Under the pieces are notes generated by a model that saw only the letters and a list, made by a program, of their open reading frames with translations, was not told the DNA's origin and ran no database searches. A program made the position numbers and the translations under genes. Positions 57,536-64,000 of a stretch of 64,000 bases of DNA are shown here, piece by piece. Origin of the DNA: Nageia nagi (lineage: Eukaryota > Pinophyta). The stretch covers positions 84,630,001-84,694,000 of the forward strand of contig JBITNC010000001.1 of NCBI GenBank assembly GCA_050084985.1. The letters are read 5' to 3'. Position 1 is the stretch's first letter. Every line of letters starts with the position of its first letter.

Positions 57536-59849
57536 AAAATATAATGAAATAAAATATATTTTAAAATGTAATTGTATTTACAAAGGAAATAGAAAAAGAA
57601 AGAGAAGAAAAAAATGTGATACTTCCCTATTTTCTAGTAGAACCATCCTATAATTGAGGATTTATGGTGTATATTTCCCTCTCTTTTCCTTGGTTGTGAG
57701 ATGTAATAGCTTGCATGAAATAGAATCAACTAAGAGTAAAGAATAAACCTAAAAAAGAGAGATAAAAAATAACATCTTCCACAACATATATGTCTTAAAG
57801 GATATGTTAGATCATAAGATCATGCAAAATCATATTATAGTAGTAATTCATAATGCATAAATTATTATAAAAGATTATATCGTAATAAATATATCATAAT
57901 CATTATAATAAGGTGATCATAAAGTGATGGTTAACATATGAAAGATATAGCAGTGATAGTTAGAGCAAATAATCATAAATGTATTTCATTTCATCGCAAA
58001 TGATATAACAAGTGATAAAACAAGGATTAAATTAATATACTATGCATACATTTTTATAAAAACACCAAATATGCTATTCATAGATACATGTCATCATATA
58101 AATATCCAATATTTTATTCTTGGATGCATACATACTATGCATCCAAGATCATAATAAGATATGTCAACATAATCATGAGGTGTAATCCTCATTCTTAAAT
58201 GTAAATATATGAACATAAATATTTATTATGAATAATGGTTGATTTAGAAAATGATATTTTACCTTACCATTGATGACCATTTTGAATGTGAAAGGCTTAG
58301 CATAAACGCTAATGCTAGCATGGATGTTGTTGTCAACGTGGACATTGACGATTTTAAGGAAATTGATTCTATATTTTTCATTAGATTAAAATGAAATAAT
58401 ATCATCTAAAAATAGTATAGATCTTAAACATGTTAAATCATAATATCATGAAAATTTATATCATAATTTAGATACTTAATATCAAAATTATCATAATAAA
58501 AGGATCATAACAATTATCATAAAGTGATGGTTAATACCCCAACCATAAAAGGGAGTGATCATAAAGTGGTCATAATGAAGTGATTGCAACAAAATAATAG
58601 TAATATTTTATCAAAATAACCATATTCTATAAGAAAAGATCATAAGTCAAGCACATGAGAGATAAGGGTGTTAAGGAAGATAACCCTTGCATTCTTAATG
58701 GCATGCCCCTAAGATAGAATATAAACTGATAATATGCCCTAGTATAGGCCATGGGTTACTTATGCATTTTCTCATCAAAAATTACTAACCATAAGCTTAT
58801 AAAATATTTTGATTGATCCATTGTGAACTAAAAACTAATTTTTCCATCGTTGTGATATTTCTTGAACCATATCATGCATGACTTCCTTTGACAAACCATG
58901 ATTGAACTCACAAACTTAACAAAAACTTGATCATGAATATACTAGTAAACAAGATGAGTAATATAAGCATAACAACTTGACCATAAAGACATAAAAACAT
59001 AATGAATAAGTGATGGTTAATTATGTCCCCAACCAACAAAGGGGTTGTATGCAATGCATGATGCAATCTAGTCTATATGAAAATGCATAACTATTCTATA
59101 TGAGAATGCAAGTATATCTTATATGAAACATATGGAAAACATTACATGGTGAGTGTTCATGTGAAGTGTAACTTTGATGTTTATTTTCTTTGAATGAAGC
59201 TTCCTTTCTTGAATCTTTAACAGAATGGTATACATAGGCATGTTCCTTTGATTTTACCTTCTTTAGATATTTGTGAGTGGTCCTTCTTATTAAACTTGAC
59301 CTTTTCCTTGATTTTTGATGGTAACACAAATGCTTACTTCAACATGGGTGCTCAATATCCAAGATTGCTTCTAGGTTGTTATTAATTAAAGAGGTATCTT
59401 CATCTACATACTTATATGTCTTCATGCTTTCTTATTTAATTTTATCATCATGTACTTCCTCTTAGTGTTTATAATCTTCATCATCATGAATAACCATGTT
59501 GATTATTTTGCATATGTCTTCATTTTCTTCTTCTATTTCATCTTCACTTTCAGTATCTTGAGTAAGGGATGCATCATCTTCTAATTGTATTGAGCTAATC
59601 TATCTAAAAGATTCAAACATATCTCTAAGAGCACTTGTATTAATATTAGCATCAAATAACCCAATTCTTGAGAACATTATGGATAACTTCTCTATGGTAA
59701 CCAAATTTCATGTATAAATCATACAAGCTAATTTTACCAAAAAAATTAGAAAAAAGGTTAGTCTTACCTCCCTTATTACCTTGTTGTGGTTGGGTACAAT
59801 CTTCAACAAGAGCAACTATATTGACCATATTATTGTATCCTTCATCATT
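57536..59849 (-). other. Gag-only element interior without recognised domains
   Basis: AT-rich, with dispersed short repeats around GATCATAAAGTGATGGTTAA (near 57910, 58520 and 59010). A 77-codon minus-strand frame at 59096-59329 is rich in Lys, Arg and His but unrecognised. Confidence 0.5.
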
Positions 59850-60956
59850 AGATTGTGCTACAATTTTATTATCATATTCCTCCTTGGTAACATGATTAAC
59901 TTATCCATTTTCTAAAAGCTAATGCAACTTCTTCTTCATTTCAACACATCTATTAGTGGAGTGTCCTTTGACTTGATGATAAAACTAATAATTATTCTCT
60001 TTGTACCAATGAGGTTTCTTTTCATATTCACCATATTCTCTTCCTTTTTTAGGTTCTATCAATCCCTTTGCTAAACAATATTTTGAACATTTATGTGTAA
60101 CCTATAGAAATCTTATAGAAAGGTTCCTTTTCTTCTTCATATGTATTTGGTTCCACCATATGTGCTTGATGAGTCTTACTCCTTTGGTATGAACTTTTAT
60201 GATTTTCGTTGGTAGAAGATGCATACTTAAGTTGACTAGTTATTAATAAAAACTTTTCTTTCTTAATAAGCATGTGAATCATATCCATAAATGGACCTCT
60301 AATGTAATCAAGACCTCTTTCACTAAGAATAGGATTAGTATTGTCAAGAAATACCTTTGCAATTAATTACTCATCCAACTTTTGGTCTATTTATATCCAA
60401 ATCTTCACATACCTTTTTGTAAATTTTTCTAATATTTTGAATTGATATTGCTTACAATGAATCAAATCTATTAAATCAAGAGGTTTCTTAATATTGCATT
60501 GGAAGTGCCTTTTGAACTCATCTTTTAGTTGTTGAAAAGAAGTAGTTGAAGTAGGTGCCAAATTATGAAACCATTTTCTTATATCACCAATCAAAATCAT
60601 AGGAAAATATTTAGCCTTTAATTGATCATTGATTTGACACCTCAACTCCATTATATACTCATATCCCTACAAATGACTAATTGGATCTCCATCACTTTAA
60701 TTTTTTCCAATTCAGGGTCCTTATCTATTTTGATGAGGATAGCATTGCAAATCTCCATGGTCAAGGGATTTCCTTTATATTTTCTACAATCAAAATCTAT
60801 CTCAAAGTGTATTTGAAGCAACTTTACTCTCATTTCTAACTGCTCCATTTGTTCCAGTACAATATTCAAAGGTATATTCCCAACATCATTGATGTTAGTG
60901 TAGGTATTTCCCCCAATATTAGTGCTAGTATTATTTTTCTCTAATAACATTGCCAT
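59850..60956 (-). pseudogene. Gag remnant of the minus-strand element
   Basis: Starts at ATG 60956 close to the primer site. The first part (to 60651) has a heptad-like LEQMEQLEMRVKLLQ. After a frame change, 60651-60391 reads the retrotransposon capsid motif RKWFHNLAPTSTTSFQQLKD, then EFKRHFQC and LEKFTKRYVKIW. Toward 59950-59900 the decayed C terminus has HHQVKGHSTNRCVEMKKKL, a knuckle-like His/Cys segment of plant Ty3/gypsy Gag. Stops and at least one frameshift are present. Confidence 0.8.
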
Positions 60957-61249
60957 TATTTTTACACTTAAATAAATAAATAAATAATACCTAAAAAAAC
61001 CCTAGGATTTTTGGTTGGTAAAAAATGAACCAAAAATATCTAAATTTTGCAAAATATGACCTCCAAAAATCACCAAAAAGTCTCAATATGAAATATATAT
61101 GTGTGGGATAAAATTTTCTAATGTAAAATCACACTAAATCAACTAGAATAAGCTTTAAAAAATTGAATTTTTATACAAAAAATATTCTCAACCAAAAATC
61201 TCATAAAAATGCATGCGATAATCTCAATTTCACCTTTCAAAAATTTCCA

Positions 61250-61267
61250 AAATGTTGGGCACCAATA
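61250..61267 (-). other. Putative primer-binding site of the gag-only element
   Basis: On the minus strand, TGGTGCCCAACATTTTGG follows the 5' LTR. Its position is right and the TGG start fits a tRNA 3' CCA. The tRNA was not assigned. Confidence 0.5.
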
Positions 61268-62053
61268 TGTTGAATATTTTTATTGACCTATAAGATTAAC
61301 CTAGGTAGAAACTATAATAAATACTAACATTAAATCATAAGAATAATAATCTAAAGTATAATAGAATATAAGAAAATAAATAAAATACTCATACTATTGG
61401 ATTGACATAACACCAATGCACTAAAGAGAAAGGGATCAATGGGTGGCTACGTACATGTAAGTCCTTACTTGGGAGAAGTTGATTATATACGAATTGAGCT
61501 TGTTAAAGAGAGATAATATTGATGTGTGAACTCATGAACAATAGCAACAAGAAGATTAGTGCAAGCATGCACAGTAGCATGGGTGCTAGGTCCAAAAATA
61601 GATGTGTAGATATGCATGGGAGTGAGGATGCAACGAGTAGAGTTTACCAACAAGATTTGATGCATAGTAAAATATTGAAAAGTCAAGTCAAATATATAAT
61701 TGCAAAAGATGAAATGATAGATATACTCAAGTGATAACAAGATCTCAATCTTAATAGGTGACATTGAGAAACACCTAAAAGCAGGTACCAGCTATCAAGA
61801 TGAAATCTTAATGGTTTCTCATGTAATCATACTTACCTTTATATATGAAAAAGTACCTCCACATAGAAGCTAAAACTGATGCTAAGGTAAATTGTACAAA
61901 TAAAGCAAAGATTACATGAGAGGTATCTTAAGTGGGCTAAAATAAATATTAATGATATAATATGATATTAATATAATGAAATGACATAATATTGATATAA
62001 TAAGATACCTAAGTGCGGGACCACATTAAGTGGACCAAAACTAGATGTCAATA
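61268..62053 (-). repeat. Gag-only element 5' LTR (minus-strand sense)
   Basis: 786 bp, partner of 56727-57521. Begins (minus strand) TATTGACATC and ends ATTCAACATA. Confidence 0.87.
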
Positions 62054-64000
62054 ATCCTAATCAAATTGATTTGAATCTATTGTACTACTTTAGATTTGGT
62101 TGGAATCATTTCATACTTTTCAAAATATCCATATAATTGGCCTATTATACTTGACCTTTAATTCTTCACTGATTCTCTCCTTTGGCTCTTTATCATTTTG
62201 ATTTATGCTTCCCATGTGCTACTTTTATGGTATTTCTATAATTATTTTGTATAATTTAATCTTGTAAGTAAAATCCTTACATTAAATCCCAAATGAGTCT
62301 CTTAAGAATAAAATAAAATAAAAATAAAAGAAAATCAAAAATAAGAAAACTATAGAAGAGGATCAAATGGACTTAGGACTTATAAACATGGAAATTGTAT
62401 ATTATAGAGAATCACTAGAAATTATTTGAGTAAGGAAGAAATAAAGAAGTAAATAGCTACTGAAGGATGAAGATCATTTACATCAAATTAGAATTATTTC
62501 AAACATGAGGAAGATACCAAATAATCCTTAAATATATGATAAAACTACACTTGGGATGCAATCAAGTTATAATAAGAAAACATTATATATAAATTTTGTA
62601 AGCAAAATGCATAGACTACATTTTGGCTACCACCAGTGAATATTTTGAGATGATCAGGCTCAATATAGTTTTTCAATAATGATAATAAGCTTAAAATTTT
62701 TAGAGTTTTTAGACATATTAAACTTATCCAAAATATGAATTGTACCCCTTAAATATAAAGCACTCATCAAAACCTTTCCAACGAGTATTTACATACCTCA
62801 AACAAACTTCAAGATCTCTAGGAATGTGAATTTGAAGTCTCAAGTTAATTTTAGAGGATTCTAGGCTTTAAACAAGGTTTATGGGGTACAAAATATCTAT
62901 CTATGTGTGAAATTATGTTAAAGAAGTAGTTCAAAAAGGTTTTTAGGTACTAACATCAACAAAGATGAGTTCTAAACTCTAAAATTAGTCAAACTCTACT
63001 TGCTTGAGTGTTCCAGCCTTCTATGAGCCTCCTAGGGTCAAAATAATGCTTTTTGAGTATGAAACACTAAATTGTGCGTTATAGGTAGAAGTTCTAGGAT
63101 CTAATGGTTGCTAACAGTTAGATTCTAGAGCTTTGAGCAATGATTTCTAGAATTTATTTCTTGGGAGATTAGTTTTAAAGGTCAAATTTGGAATATTGCA
63201 TCTTGCTCAAATCTCAATGAAACATATGAGTATTATATACCATTGGAAACAAATTAAAATAATATATCCAATGATAAAATCTTCATGTATTATGGATATA
63301 TTTTTTTTGTATCATAAATAAGCTTAAAATTTATAACTTCATGAAGCAACTTGAGCAAGACTATAAAAATGCAAGTTTGTATTTTATTATTTCTAAGTGT
63401 GATAAACTAATGTAGTATGGCATGTTATATATGGTTGGAAATTTATTAAATTCACCTTAAATCATAAAAATAATCATACCAAAAGGATATATAGATCTAA
63501 CTTTATAGCTCATGGAAGGAAACTGATCCAAAATTAGGTAGTTTGATATAATCACAAAAATATCCAAATGTTTTGCTCAAAATAAAAAATAAATATGTAT
63601 ACACATAGTTAAAATATCACCAAATATGTGAATATCACCTTATAATAGACTAAAAGCACTCTTATTAATATCTGCAAGTGTTTTCTCAAGCATACAAGCT
63701 TTAGAATGGAAAACACACCACATAGCCTCCAAAAAACTTATAGAATAATATATATTTGCTATTTGTATTGCAAAATGATTCAAATACAATAGAAAGTTAC
63801 AAGAGAAATTATAAAGCTCTTATCTTAGCTATACAAGCTTAAAATTACTAATTGAATAAGAAGATATAATAAATACAAAATGAGGGATGTGTTCCCTATA
63901 TCTTCCATAGTTGAGGAAGTTGAGTGTTCTACACTCTAAAGATCTGGAAATGATACAAAATCTTCCTAGAATTTTGAAGGGATTGAGCAACCATGCCTTG
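62054..64000. other. Non-coding stretch at the window end
   Basis: AT-rich. No LTR partner, TIR or protein motif recognised on either strand. Confidence 0.5.

Larger units (their letters stand above)
56727..62053 (-). mobile_element. Gag-only Ty3/gypsy-like LTR element, minus strand
   Basis: LTRs of about 0.79 kb at 56727-57521 and 61268-62053. Flanking 5-mers ATCTT and ATCCT match at 4/5 bases. On the minus strand a purine tract AAAGGGGGGCATC lies inside the left LTR (57522-57534), and TTGGTGCCCAACATTTTGG after the right LTR is a plausible primer site, so transcription runs right to left. Gag is recognisable at 59850-60956. Between it and the left LTR (57536-59850) I see no protease, RT or integrase, so the element is probably non-autonomous. 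Confidence 0.82.

Noticed and set aside
61483-61764. 93-codon minus-strand and 71-codon plus-strand frames
   Set aside because: Both lie within the 5' LTR of the gag-only element. The matching positions of the other LTR are not open.

Overview
This window looks like intergenic DNA from a plant with a very large, repeat-filled genome; a conifer or other gymnosperm is my best guess. It is AT-rich, CG dinucleotides are visibly scarce, and almost everything recognisable is a decayed LTR retrotransposon, a DNA transposon or a gene fragment carried by one. I found no intact host gene, tRNA, rRNA or CRISPR array. Every coding remnant carries stop codons or frameshifts.

The core (about 1.6-51.1 kb) is a nested stack that can be read from LTR ends and target-site duplications. 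A minus-strand gene remnant with a plant mobile domain (PMD) is split by an LTR element, called L0 here (2911-50464; LTRs about 0.94 kb). L0 carries one unrecognised, degenerate reading frame of about 455 codons. L0 is interrupted in its primer-binding site by a Ty3/gypsy element of Tat/Ogre type (3867-45876; LTRs about 0.64 kb; gag, protease, RT, two RNase H regions, integrase). The Tat element took three further insertions: a chromodomain-bearing Ty3/gypsy element RE1 (4540-10206, perfect TSD CCCTT), a Mutator-like DNA element (11820-34946, perfect 9-bp TSD GATAATGGA), and RE2 (36019-40670), a second, more deleted copy of the RE1 family.

A 12.6-kb near-identical direct repeat was laid over this stack. 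It runs from the RT gene of RE1, through the Tat gag, into the Mutator-like element: copy 1 is 7435-19740 and copy 2 is 19741-32345. About 300 bp of the RE1 RT gene is missing from copy 1 and sits between the two copies. The 5' terminal inverted repeat of the Mutator-like element is therefore present twice.

The Mutator-like element has long terminal inverted repeats built of 67-bp tandem units. It carries minus-strand gene remnants: a C2H2-like exon, a tandem array of near-identical short exons, and a C-terminal piece resembling plant C2 NT-type (EEIG1/EHBP1-like) proteins. No transposase was recognised.

To the right of the stack lie a diverged tandem repeat of about 0.65-0.82 kb with a long TG microsatellite (51.5-53.1 kb), a minus-strand non-autonomous LTR element (53493-55765), and a minus-strand gag-only Ty3/gypsy-like element (56727-62053). 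The first 1.6 kb and last 1.9 kb contain nothing I can identify. All alignments were made by eye, so boundaries of decayed domains are approximate; LTR and TIR ends and TSDs were read base by base.
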